From positions 1-6,852 of the forward strand of contig JAFUWW010000056.1 of the NCBI GenBank assembly GCA_017471085.1: a stretch of 6,852 nt of DNA, given 5' to 3'. Below are positions 1 through 5,648 of this stretch, one piece after another. How positions within the stretch are numbered: position 1 is the first letter of the stretch; every line of letters begins with the position of its first letter. The notes under the pieces are model-generated. The model searched no databases and was not told the DNA's origin. It saw only the letters and a list, made by a program, of their open reading frames with translations. This stretch comes from Bacteroidales bacterium (lineage in GTDB: Bacteria > Bacteroidota > Bacteroidia > Bacteroidales > UBA932). The position numbers were made by a program, and so were the translations under genes.

Positions 1-79
1 AGACCCGGCAGGTCTGCTGCGCAGATGCAGAGGCGAAAACGGCCAGGGCAAGGCTCATCGAGAGCAGCATTTTTTTCAT
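1..79 (-). CDS. Secreted protein, N-terminal fragment only (runs off window)
   Basis: Reading the minus strand from the ATG at 77-79 gives an open frame to the window edge, 26 codons. It begins MKKMLLSMSLALAVFASASA, followed by QQTCRV. This is a classic Sec signal peptide: two lysines, a hydrophobic core of about 15 residues, and an ASA-Q type signal peptidase I site near residue 20. The protein is therefore exported to the periplasm or beyond; nothing of the mature domain is visible, so no function can be given. A TAnnTTTG box lies 22 bp upstream of the ATG, supporting this start. It follows the DUF554 gene on the same strand after a 93-bp gap, and probably has its own promoter. Confidence 0.7.
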   Translation of the reverse strand, partial: MKKMLLSMSLALAVFASASAQQTCRV

Positions 80-100
80 ATTCGTCTTGGTTTATCAAGG

Positions 101-108
101 CAAATATA
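101..108 (-). promoter_or_regulatory. Predicted Bacteroidetes -7 box for the truncated secreted gene
   Basis: On the minus strand the bases read TATATTTG, an exact match to TAnnTTTG. The box ends 21 bp before the ATG at 79, giving a short leader. No good TTTG -33 element is found 19-21 bp upstream, so the call rests on the -7 box and its position. Confidence 0.45.
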
Positions 109-134
109 AGCAATTCTCAATGGCTTGCACCCCG

Positions 135-169
135 TTTTTCGACGAATATGCTTATTAATTCGACAAAAA
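135..169. repeat. AT-rich imperfect inverted repeat between two minus-strand genes
   Basis: The left arm (tttttcgacgaat) and right arm (attcgacaaaaa) are near reverse complements with one mismatch and one bulged base, around a 10-base loop. It starts 4 bases beyond the DUF554 stop codon. On the minus strand the T-run lies on the 5' arm and the structure is followed by an A-run, so it is not a standard intrinsic terminator for DUF554. It could still stabilise the transcript 3' end. Confidence 0.3.
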
Positions 170-172
170 TGA

Positions 173-856
173 CTAGAACAGAGACTTTATGGCGAACCAG
201 AGTACTGGGACCAGCAGGGACGGAATGTAATTCAGCGTCTTGCAGTCCTTGATTTTCAGGATGGAAAGGCCGGAGGCGAGGATGAGGACGCCGCCCACGA
301 CGGCCAGTTCGTTCACCAGCGTTCCCTGCAGCAGCTCACTGGCGGAAGCGAGCTTGGCAATCAGGTATATGCTCCCCTGCCAGAGGAACAGGATGGGGGC
401 GGCCAGGATCATCCCGATGCCGAACGTGGTGGCGAAGACCGTGGAAGTGACCAGATCCAGCGTAGAATTGGTGAACAGGAACGTATTGTCTCCCTGCAGG
501 GCACTTAAAACGGGCCCCACAATGGAAAAAGTGCCGATGCAATAGAGAAGGCAGGCCGATATGAGCCCCGTGGCCAGGTTCTCCCCTCCCCTTTTGGCGA
601 TGGCCCTCTGTACGCGGCCGTCCAGGTCCAGCGCCGTTCCAGCCAGGCCGCCGATGGCGAGGCTGAGGATGAACAGCACCGGGAACTCGCTTTTGGTGAT
701 GTTCTGGGCAAAGGAATTGACACCCAGGGCGATGGAGGCCAGGCCCATGGCATTGAACAGAGTGGTGGTATATTTTTCCCCGAGCCCTTTCTTGAAAAGG
801 GTTCCTACCAGCGTACCCACTACGATACAGGCTGTGTTGACGATCGTTCCAAGCAT
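173..856 (-). CDS. DUF554 family integral membrane protein
   Basis: The product (227 aa from this start) matches the DUF554 (YdfK-like) family of inner-membrane proteins, whose biochemical role is not established. The N-terminus MLGTIVNTACIVVGTLVGTL is the typical family opening. About seven hydrophobic segments follow, among them NAMGLASIALGVNSF, FILSLAIGGLAGTALDLDGR, a pair around GLISACLLYCIGTFSIVGP, FGIGMILAAPILFLWQGS, and a C-terminal LLVPVLWFAIKSLF. Start choice: an upstream in-frame ATG at 884-886 would add ten residues (MDFFLSLQTD), but a perfect minus-strand -7 box at 866-873 would then lie inside the gene, and family members begin at the later Met. With the start at 856 the message would have an almost absent leader. 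The gene diverges from the lyase-reductase operon with only 62 bp between start codons. Family assignment is firm; function is unknown. Confidence 0.85.
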   Translation of the reverse strand: MLGTIVNTACIVVGTLVGTLFKKGLGEKYTTTLFNAMGLASIALGVNSFAQNITKSEFPVLFILSLAIGGLAGTALDLDGRVQRAIAKRGGENLATGLISACLLYCIGTFSIVGPVLSALQGDNTFLFTNSTLDLVTSTVFATTFGIGMILAAPILFLWQGSIYLIAKLASASELLQGTLVNELAVVGGVLILASGLSILKIKDCKTLNYIPSLLVPVLWFAIKSLF

Positions 857-861
857 ATCCG

Positions 862-893
862 TTTGCAAAGATAAGAAGAAATCCATATCTTTG
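862..893 (+). promoter_or_regulatory. Predicted Bacteroidetes -33/-7 promoter of the lyase-reductase operon
   Basis: TTTG at 862-865 and TATCTTTG at 886-893 are separated by 20 bp. This matches the Bacteroidetes sigma-ABfr consensus (TTTG, 19-21 bp, TAnnTTTG) exactly. The -7 box ends 25 bp before the ATG at 919, leaving a short leader. The -33 element sits 1 base from the divergent -7 box of DUF554, so the two promoters share the same DNA and probably cannot be occupied together. Confidence 0.7.
866..873 (-). promoter_or_regulatory. Predicted -7 box for the DUF554 gene
   Basis: The minus strand reads TATCTTTG, an exact TAnnTTTG match. It ends 9 bp before the ATG at 856, so the transcript would be leaderless or nearly so. 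No TTTG is seen 19-21 bp upstream, so the -33 element is weak or absent. It lies directly beside and within the span of the plus-strand promoter of the lyase operon. Confidence 0.45.
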
Positions 894-918
894 AAGTTTG
901 GAACTAACTATTTTTAAT

Positions 919-2367
919 ATGCCCGTCAAGTTTTACCAGCCTGAGAATCAGGTCCCCCTGGAAATGCACAAAGTGCGTGTCGTTCAAAAGCTTTCCCTCC
1001 TGCCCGTAGAAGAACGCCTCAAGAAAATACAGGAAGCCGGAAACAATACTTTCCTGCTCCAGAACAAAGATATCTATCTGGACATGATCACCGACTCCGG
1101 CGTGAACGGCATGTCGGACCGCCAGGTGGCCGCCATGAGCATCGCCGACGACTCCTACGCCGGCAGCGAAACCTTCAACCGCGTGAAGGCGGCCGTGAAG
1201 GAAGTGTTCGGGACCGACAACGTACTGCCCGCCCACCAGGGCCGCGCCGCGGAGAACATCCTGGCGGAAGCTTATGTGAAGCCGGGCATGTTCGCCCTCA
1301 TGAACTTCCACTTCACCACCACCAAGGCCCACATCACCCGCCTCGGCGGCGAAGTCATCGAACTGGTAGACCCCAAGGGGCTTATCCCGCAAAGCGACGA
1401 TCCCTTCAAGGGCAACTTCGACCTCAAGGCCCTCCGCAAATGCATCAAGGAGAAAGGCCCCGAGAAGGTCGCCTTCGTCCGCGTGGAAGCCGGCACCAAC
1501 CTCATCGGCGGCCAGCCGGTGTCGCTGGAGAACATGCTTGCCGTCACCGACATCTGCCATGAATTCGGCGTAAAGAGCGTCCTGGATGCCTCCCTGCTGC
1601 AGGACAACGTCTATTTCATGAAAATGCGCGAGCCCCGCTGCAAGTTCATGACTACCAAGGAGATCTACCACATCCTGGCCGACCGCTTCGACATCATTTA
1701 CTTCAGCGCCCGCAAACTGGGCTTCTCCCGCGGCGGCATCATCACCTCCCACGACAGGAAGTTTACGGATGAAATGATGGAATTCGTGCCCCTGTACGAG
1801 GGATTCCTCACCTACGGCGGCATGGAGGTACGGTCGATGGAAGCCATGGCCGTGGGCCTGCTGGAATCGCTGGACATGGAATATATCAGCCAGGGCCCGG
1901 AATTCATCGCTTACCTGGTGGATGAACTGGACCGTTACGGCGTACCGGTCATCAAGCCTGCCGGCGGCCTGGGCGCCCACCTCAACTGCTCGGAGATTGT
2001 CCCGGACATTCCGCACAACCAGTATCCTGCCGCAGCCGTAGGGGCCGCCCTCTACATCGCCGGCGGCGTCCGCGGCATGGAACGCGGCACCGTGAGCGAG
2101 CAGCGCGAACCGGACGGCACCGAACGCTACGCCCAGCTGGAACTGCTGCGCCTGGCCATGCCCCGCCGCGTATTCACCCTCTCGCAGGTCAAGTACTGCG
2201 CCGACCGTGTGAAGTGGCTCTACGACAACCGCTCCTTCATCGGCGGTCTGGAATGGGTGGAGGAACCCAAGGTGCTCCGCTTCTTCTTCGGCCGCATGAA
2301 GGAAATCGGCTACTGGCAGGAAGACCTGGCCAAGAAGTTCCGTCAGGACTTCGGCGACTCTCTGTAA
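919..2367 (+). CDS. Tyrosine phenol-lyase/tryptophanase-family PLP-dependent beta-eliminating lyase, atypical active site
   Basis: A 482-residue fold-type I PLP enzyme, alignable end to end with tyrosine phenol-lyase (TPL, 456 aa) and tryptophanase (TnaA, 471 aa), which split Tyr or Trp into phenol or indole, pyruvate and ammonia. Visible landmarks: ERLKKIQEAG (32-41), ITDSG (57-61), SYAGSETF with Tyr80, HQGRAAEN with Arg109 (carboxylate binding), GGQPVS (197-202) after Asn194, Asp223 (pyridine nitrogen), Lys266 in SARKLG (PLP lysine), YEGFLTYGG, LRLAMPRR with Arg411, and LRFFF near the end. Thr133 and Arg389 (GMERG) match TPL Thr124 and Arg381, which bind the phenol group; TnaA lacks that Arg. 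Oddities: the PLP O3' arginine is Leu226, the Lys loop is one residue short, and the C-terminus is extended. Start 919 is preferred over an upstream TTG at 898. It is first in an operon with the reductase. The family is certain; the substrate is not. Automatic pipelines would probably call it tryptophanase. Confidence 0.85.
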   Translation: MPVKFYQPENQVPLEMHKVRVVQKLSLLPVEERLKKIQEAGNNTFLLQNKDIYLDMITDSGVNGMSDRQVAAMSIADDSYAGSETFNRVKAAVKEVFGTDNVLPAHQGRAAENILAEAYVKPGMFALMNFHFTTTKAHITRLGGEVIELVDPKGLIPQSDDPFKGNFDLKALRKCIKEKGPEKVAFVRVEAGTNLIGGQPVSLENMLAVTDICHEFGVKSVLDASLLQDNVYFMKMREPRCKFMTTKEIYHILADRFDIIYFSARKLGFSRGGIITSHDRKFTDEMMEFVPLYEGFLTYGGMEVRSMEAMAVGLLESLDMEYISQGPEFIAYLVDELDRYGVPVIKPAGGLGAHLNCSEIVPDIPHNQYPAAAVGAALYIAGGVRGMERGTVSEQREPDGTERYAQLELLRLAMPRRVFTLSQVKYCADRVKWLYDNRSFIGGLEWVEEPKVLRFFFGRMKEIGYWQEDLAKKFRQDFGDSL

Positions 2368-2380
2368 TCTTTAAAAAACT

Positions 2381-3385
2381 ATGAAAACAGCCATTTACGG
2401 AGCCGGTTCCCTCGGCTCTATCTTGGGTGCATACATTACCCGCAAAGGAGGAAAAATCGACCTGGTCAACCGCAACCGTCCCCATGTGGAGGCCATGCAG
2501 CAGAAAGGCGTCCACGTGGTGGGAACGGTGGATTTCGTGCAGCCCGTCACGGCTTATACGCCGGAGGGGATGAGCGGGACTTACGATATCATCTTCCTGC
2601 TTACCAAACAACAGGAGAACCATAAGGTGGTTACCATGCTTAAAGAGTTTCTGGCACCAGACGGGGTGATTGTGACGCTCCAGAACGGCCTGCCGGAAGA
2701 AGGCATCGCCGAAGTGGTGGGCGCAGAACGCGTTCTGGGCTGCACCGTGGCATGGGGTGCCACGATGCTGGAACCGGGCGTATGCGAACTCACCAGTTCG
2801 CCCGACAGCCTTACCTTCTCCCTGGGCAGCATCGGCCCGAAGCCTCACAAGTACCTGCCGCAGGTAAAAGAGCTGCTGGAGATGATGGGGCCTGTTACCG
2901 TGGAGGAGAATTTCATCGGCACCCGCTGGAGCAAACTGCTCATCAACTCCGCCTTCTCCGGCATGAGCACCGTGCTGGGCTGCACCTTCGGGGAAGCCGC
3001 CGCCGACAAGCGATCCCGCCGCATCGTCCTTTCCCTCATCAAGGAGTGCATCGACGTGTGCGCTGCGGGAGGCATCAGAATTGAACCCGTACAGGGAAAA
3101 GACGCCGTCAAGCTGCTGGATTACCACGGTCCCGTGAAAAAGGCCCTCTCCCTTTTCATCCTCCCCATCGCCATCAAGAAGCACGCCCGCCTCAAGGCCA
3201 GCATGCTGCAGGATATCGAGAAGGGCAAGAAAACGGAGGTGGATGCCATCAACGGTGCCATTGCCGCCTATGGCCGGAAAATCGGCTGCCCCACGCCGAT
3301 GAACGAAAAAGTGACCGCCATCATCCATCAGATAGAAGACGGCGGTCTCAAACCTTCTTTCGATAACCTCAGGTTGTTTGCCTAG
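2381..3385 (+). CDS. Ketopantoate reductase family (ApbA/PanE) NADPH-dependent dehydrogenase
   Basis: The 334-aa product belongs to the 2-dehydropantoate 2-reductase family, whose model member reduces ketopantoate to pantoate with NADPH in the cytoplasm (pantothenate/CoA pathway). The Rossmann motif GAGSLG is at 7-12, and Arg31 in LVNRNR sits where the NADPH 2'-phosphate is bound. Further matches to E. coli PanE catalytic and binding residues are Asn102 (LQNG), Lys185 and Asn189 in WSKLLINS, Ser274 (ASMLQD) and Glu286 in KTEVDAINGAI. It is about 30 residues longer than E. coli PanE (303 aa), mostly in the C-terminal helical domain around 240-270. The ATG lies 13 bp after the lyase stop behind an A-rich stretch, so the two are co-transcribed. 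All key residues are present, so an active reductase is expected. Whether it is the housekeeping PanE or a paralogue acting on another 2-oxo acid linked to the lyase cannot be told from sequence. Confidence 0.88.
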   Translation: MKTAIYGAGSLGSILGAYITRKGGKIDLVNRNRPHVEAMQQKGVHVVGTVDFVQPVTAYTPEGMSGTYDIIFLLTKQQENHKVVTMLKEFLAPDGVIVTLQNGLPEEGIAEVVGAERVLGCTVAWGATMLEPGVCELTSSPDSLTFSLGSIGPKPHKYLPQVKELLEMMGPVTVEENFIGTRWSKLLINSAFSGMSTVLGCTFGEAAADKRSRRIVLSLIKECIDVCAAGGIRIEPVQGKDAVKLLDYHGPVKKALSLFILPIAIKKHARLKASMLQDIEKGKKTEVDAINGAIAAYGRKIGCPTPMNEKVTAIIHQIEDGGLKPSFDNLRLFA

Positions 3386-3388
3386 CGG

Positions 3389-4558
3389 TTACTTGTGGAA
3401 AAGGAGTTGGACGAAGGAGGCGAGATTGCGCCGCCAGACCTTCCATTCGTGGGCGCCGGGATACTGTTCCCAGACAACGCCCTTGTAGCCTTTCGCTTCC
3501 AGTTTATCCTTGAAGTCCCGCATGCCGTCGATGCGGTTGTCTTCCGTGCCGCAGGCGAGGTAGATGACATCGAACTTGTCGTACTTTTCCGGAGCGGAGT
3601 ACATGCCCGGGAAAAGGGCTTCCGCATCGAACGGAGCGCCACCGATGGCCGACGAGCCGATAAGGCCGGAAGAGAAGATGCCCACGTTGGCAAACTTGTC
3701 CACGTTGCGGAAGGCGATGAAGAAGGACTGCCCGCCGCCCATGGAAAGGCCCGCGACGGCACGGCCCTTCCTGTTCTTGATCACCGGGTAATTCTTTTCG
3801 ACATACGGAAGGATATCGGCCACCAGAGAGGAATAATTGTCGAAGTTGGAGGAGTATTGCTTTACATCGGCCTTTACGGGAATGCCCAGGGTCTGGGCCG
3901 CGTACTGGGCAGGATTGCCGTTGGGCATCACCACCAGCATGGGCTCGGCTTTTCCGGCGGCAATCAGGTTGTCCAGGATCTGGCAGGTGCGGCCCAGGGT
4001 GCTCCAGGCGTCTTCGTCTCCGCCGCCGCCATGAAGGAGATAGAGCACCGGGTATCTGGTCTTTCCGCTCCTGTCAAAGCCATAAGGGGTGTAAACGTAC
4101 ATCCGGCGGGTCATGCCGTTCTCGGCCGAATAGTACCAGACGTGCTCGACATTGCCCGGCCGGGAGCTCTCCGCATAGTCGCTGGCAAAGCCGCCGGGAA
4201 CCAGGAAGGCGTTCATGTACCGGGCGCCGTCCCGCTGGACAAAGACATTGGCCGGATCCAGCACGGACACGCCATCTACTACGAAAGTATAGGTATACAG
4301 TTCCGGTTCGGGCCTGGGCACCGTCACGGACCATACGCCGTCCTGTCCCTGCACCATGGGAAGGGCCGACGGCTGGTAACCCAGCCAAGACGCGGAAACC
4401 TGCACCTGGCGCGCTTTGGGGGCGATGAAACGGAAGGTGACGCTCTCTTCCGACAGTTCGGGAGACGTAACGCCCCGGCGGAACATGAGCAAATTCATTT
4501 CCTGTGCTCCGGCACAGAAACAAGCCAGAAGGCTCAGAAGGCAAAGAAATCTTTTCAT
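3389..4558 (-). CDS. Secreted CE1-type (feruloyl esterase/esterase D-like) hydrolase with N-terminal beta-sandwich
   Basis: The 389-aa product starts with a Sec signal peptide (MKRFLCLLSLLACFCAGA, cut before QE). Residues about 30-118 resemble the E-set/CBM48-like domain found before Bacteroidetes esterases (VTFRFIAPKARQVQV, then GVWSVTVP and YTYTFVVDGV). Residues about 140-389 form an alpha/beta-hydrolase of the esterase D/CE1 type: YLLHGGGGDEDAW (oxyanion region), GLSMGGG with nucleophile Ser272, ACGTED with Asp340, and GAHEWKVW with His370. Such enzymes release ferulate or acetyl groups from plant polysaccharides; the exact ester is not predictable. Start: the frame is open further upstream to 4705, and an in-frame ATG at 4669 would add 37 residues that look like a lipoprotein signal (ALVSGLLISACG). 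I prefer 4558 because it gives a standard signal peptide, but the predicted promoter (4695-4702) is compatible with either. The gene ends 3 bp from the stop of the convergent reductase gene. Confidence 0.88.
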   Translation of the reverse strand: MKRFLCLLSLLACFCAGAQEMNLLMFRRGVTSPELSEESVTFRFIAPKARQVQVSASWLGYQPSALPMVQGQDGVWSVTVPRPEPELYTYTFVVDGVSVLDPANVFVQRDGARYMNAFLVPGGFASDYAESSRPGNVEHVWYYSAENGMTRRMYVYTPYGFDRSGKTRYPVLYLLHGGGGDEDAWSTLGRTCQILDNLIAAGKAEPMLVVMPNGNPAQYAAQTLGIPVKADVKQYSSNFDNYSSLVADILPYVEKNYPVIKNRKGRAVAGLSMGGGQSFFIAFRNVDKFANVGIFSSGLIGSSAIGGAPFDAEALFPGMYSAPEKYDKFDVIYLACGTEDNRIDGMRDFKDKLEAKGYKGVVWEQYPGAHEWKVWRRNLASFVQLLFHK

Positions 4559-4669
4559 GGGAATGGGATTAGTCGTTTTCTGTCTGGAGGATTCCGCGGT
4601 AGCTGATACCGTCCCGCAGGCACTTATCAACAGGCCCGACACAAGGGCGATAAGATGGAAGTAGCTCAT
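4559..4669 (-). other. Possible in-frame upstream lipoprotein signal extension of the CE1 esterase
   Basis: From the ATG at 4667-4669 an uninterrupted 37-codon segment runs in frame into the Met at 4558. It begins MSYFHLIALVSGLLISACGT, a good match to a lipoprotein signal with lipobox ISAC, followed by a polar linker. If translated, the esterase would be a lipoprotein carrying a second, buried signal-like segment. If not, the stretch is a roughly 110-base leader. The -7 box at 4695-4702 would give this ATG a leader of about 20 bases, typical of the other genes here. Confidence 0.35.
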
Positions 4670-4694
4670 AAGTATCTGCTTTGCGTTGAACGCA

Positions 4695-4725
4695 TAAAGA
4701 TACAAAATAAAGGGAGAACGGCAAC
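4695..4725 (-). promoter_or_regulatory. Predicted promoter of the CE1 esterase gene
   Basis: On the minus strand, TATCTTTA at 4695-4702 matches TAnnTTTG in all but the last base, and GTTG at 4722-4725 matches the -33 TTTG in three of four bases with 19-bp spacing. It lies between the thioesterase stop and the esterase, suggesting that the esterase is transcribed independently. Confidence 0.4.
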
Positions 4726-4729
4726 CGTC
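4711..4729 (-). terminator. Weak candidate terminator after the acyl-ACP thioesterase
   Basis: On the minus strand GACGG-TTG-CCGTT can form a five-pair hairpin (one G-U pair) overlapping the stop codon of the thioesterase, followed by the pyrimidine-rich tctccctttatttt. The stem is short and the T-run interrupted, so efficiency would be low. It also overlaps the -33 region of the esterase promoter. Confidence 0.22.
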
Positions 4730-5522
4730 ATTCCGCAGAATTCCTTACCAGGTTGACCAGAGCGATGTCCGGCAGAGGCTCTTTCTCCTTCCAATGGCTG
4801 CTCACCCGGCAGAGTTCCTGCCCGTTGCCGCTTATAATCTGCCCGACGAAGGTGGCCGGGTCGTCAGTCGGATGCGTCTCGCTTCTGACGGCTTCTCCCA
4901 GTCTGGATTCCTTGATGAAGCGGATGTTGAGGAAATCAGGCCGGTGAGCGGAAAGGAATTCGGGTGGAAAACACACGAGCGCCATCTGCACATAGCGGCG
5001 GTTGTTCGTGTGGCCGTTGAAGTCCAGGTCGATGAGATTGATGGTATGAAGATGGGTGTCTGCCGGCGCCCCGTGGAATTTCATCACGGAACGCTTTCGA
5101 TGCGGCCCGGCGGCCAGTTCACTGACCAGCTCCCTTTCCGGAATCACCCCTTCACAGGAAATCAGTTTCCGCTCCGACATGGATATGAGGGACCAGCAGC
5201 TGTTCCCCCGGGCGGTCACCTTCCCGGAATGCACTTCCCGGGCGGTGAAATCAAACCATACCCGGAGGGAAGACATCTCACTGACCCACACGGTCAGTTC
5301 CACGTCCTCCGACCACATGGTCGGAGGCTCCGGCATCTCCAGGTTGATTTCAGAGATAACCCAGGTTTTGTCTTCTTTCTGAACGTCAAATGCCGCCAGA
5401 TTCAGCGTGGTCAGGTAACGGGCTATCGTATTCTCATGGAAAGTCAGAAGGCCGTCCAGAGTGAGCCGGTACTGGGCGTTGATCTGGGCGGCGGTTATAG
5501 AATATCTCGTACTGTATTTCAT
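4728..5522 (-). CDS. Acyl-ACP thioesterase
   Basis: The 264-aa product belongs to the bacterial acyl-ACP thioesterase family (double hot-dog, related to plant FatA/FatB), which hydrolyses acyl-ACP in the cytoplasm to give a free fatty acid. The N-terminal hot-dog covers about residues 1-125, with TWVISEINLEM at 53-63 and the long helix region around LTLDGLLTFHENTIARYL. The C-terminal hot-dog carries the signature DLDFNGHTNNRRYV (165-178), containing Asp167, Asn169 and His171, the expected catalytic Asp-Asn-His group. An upstream ATG at 5543 would add seven residues, but it lies inside the -7 box at 5541-5548, so Met at 5522 is the better start. The leader would be about 12 bases. It lies upstream of the CE1 esterase on the same strand with a 169-bp gap, and is divergent from the 5649 hydrolase gene. 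Family is confident; acyl chain preference is unknown. Confidence 0.88.
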   Translation of the reverse strand: MKYSTRYSITAAQINAQYRLTLDGLLTFHENTIARYLTTLNLAAFDVQKEDKTWVISEINLEMPEPPTMWSEDVELTVWVSEMSSLRVWFDFTAREVHSGKVTARGNSCWSLISMSERKLISCEGVIPERELVSELAAGPHRKRSVMKFHGAPADTHLHTINLIDLDFNGHTNNRRYVQMALVCFPPEFLSAHRPDFLNIRFIKESRLGEAVRSETHPTDDPATFVGQIISGNGQELCRVSSHWKEKEPLPDIALVNLVRNSAE

Positions 5523-5540
5523 CCGGTTAAAAATTGGGTA

Positions 5541-5548
5541 CAAATTTA
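5541..5548 (-). promoter_or_regulatory. Predicted -7 box for the acyl-ACP thioesterase
   Basis: The minus strand reads TAAATTTG, an exact TAnnTTTG match 18 bp before the ATG at 5522. The only upstream TTTG is 14 bp away rather than 19-21, so the -33 is not convincing. The box decides the start codon, because it overlaps the alternative upstream ATG. Confidence 0.5.
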
Positions 5549-5623
5549 ATCATTTCTCAAGACAAAAAGGCACAGTTGTTTCTCGAACCTATTGTCAGCA
5601 CAAAACAATTACTCAATTATTTA

Positions 5624-5631
5624 TATCTTTG
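5624..5631 (+). promoter_or_regulatory. Predicted -7 box for the frameshifted esterase gene
   Basis: TATCTTTG is an exact TAnnTTTG match ending 17 bp before the ATG at 5649. It falls inside the frame that is open back to a TTG at 5592, which argues that those 19 extra codons are not translated. No clear TTTG -33 is seen at the expected spacing. Confidence 0.55.
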
Positions 5632-5648
5632 CAATAGAGAATAATCGT

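Noticed and set aside
898..918. TTG start for the lyase at 898
   Set aside because: It would add seven residues inside the leader immediately after the -7 box; ATG at 919 is better placed.
904..2016. Long minus-strand open frame opposite the lyase gene
   Set aside because: Its His/Ala/Gly/Val-rich composition is typical of antisense frames in GC-rich coding DNA, and it has no family resemblance.
3395..4606. Long plus-strand open frame opposite the CE1 esterase
   Set aside because: It is an antisense shadow of a gene with clear catalytic motifs, and itself has no recognisable domain or promoter.
5592..5648. N-terminal extension of the esterase from the TTG at 5592
   Set aside because: It contains the TATCTTTG box and would bury the signal peptide behind 19 residues.
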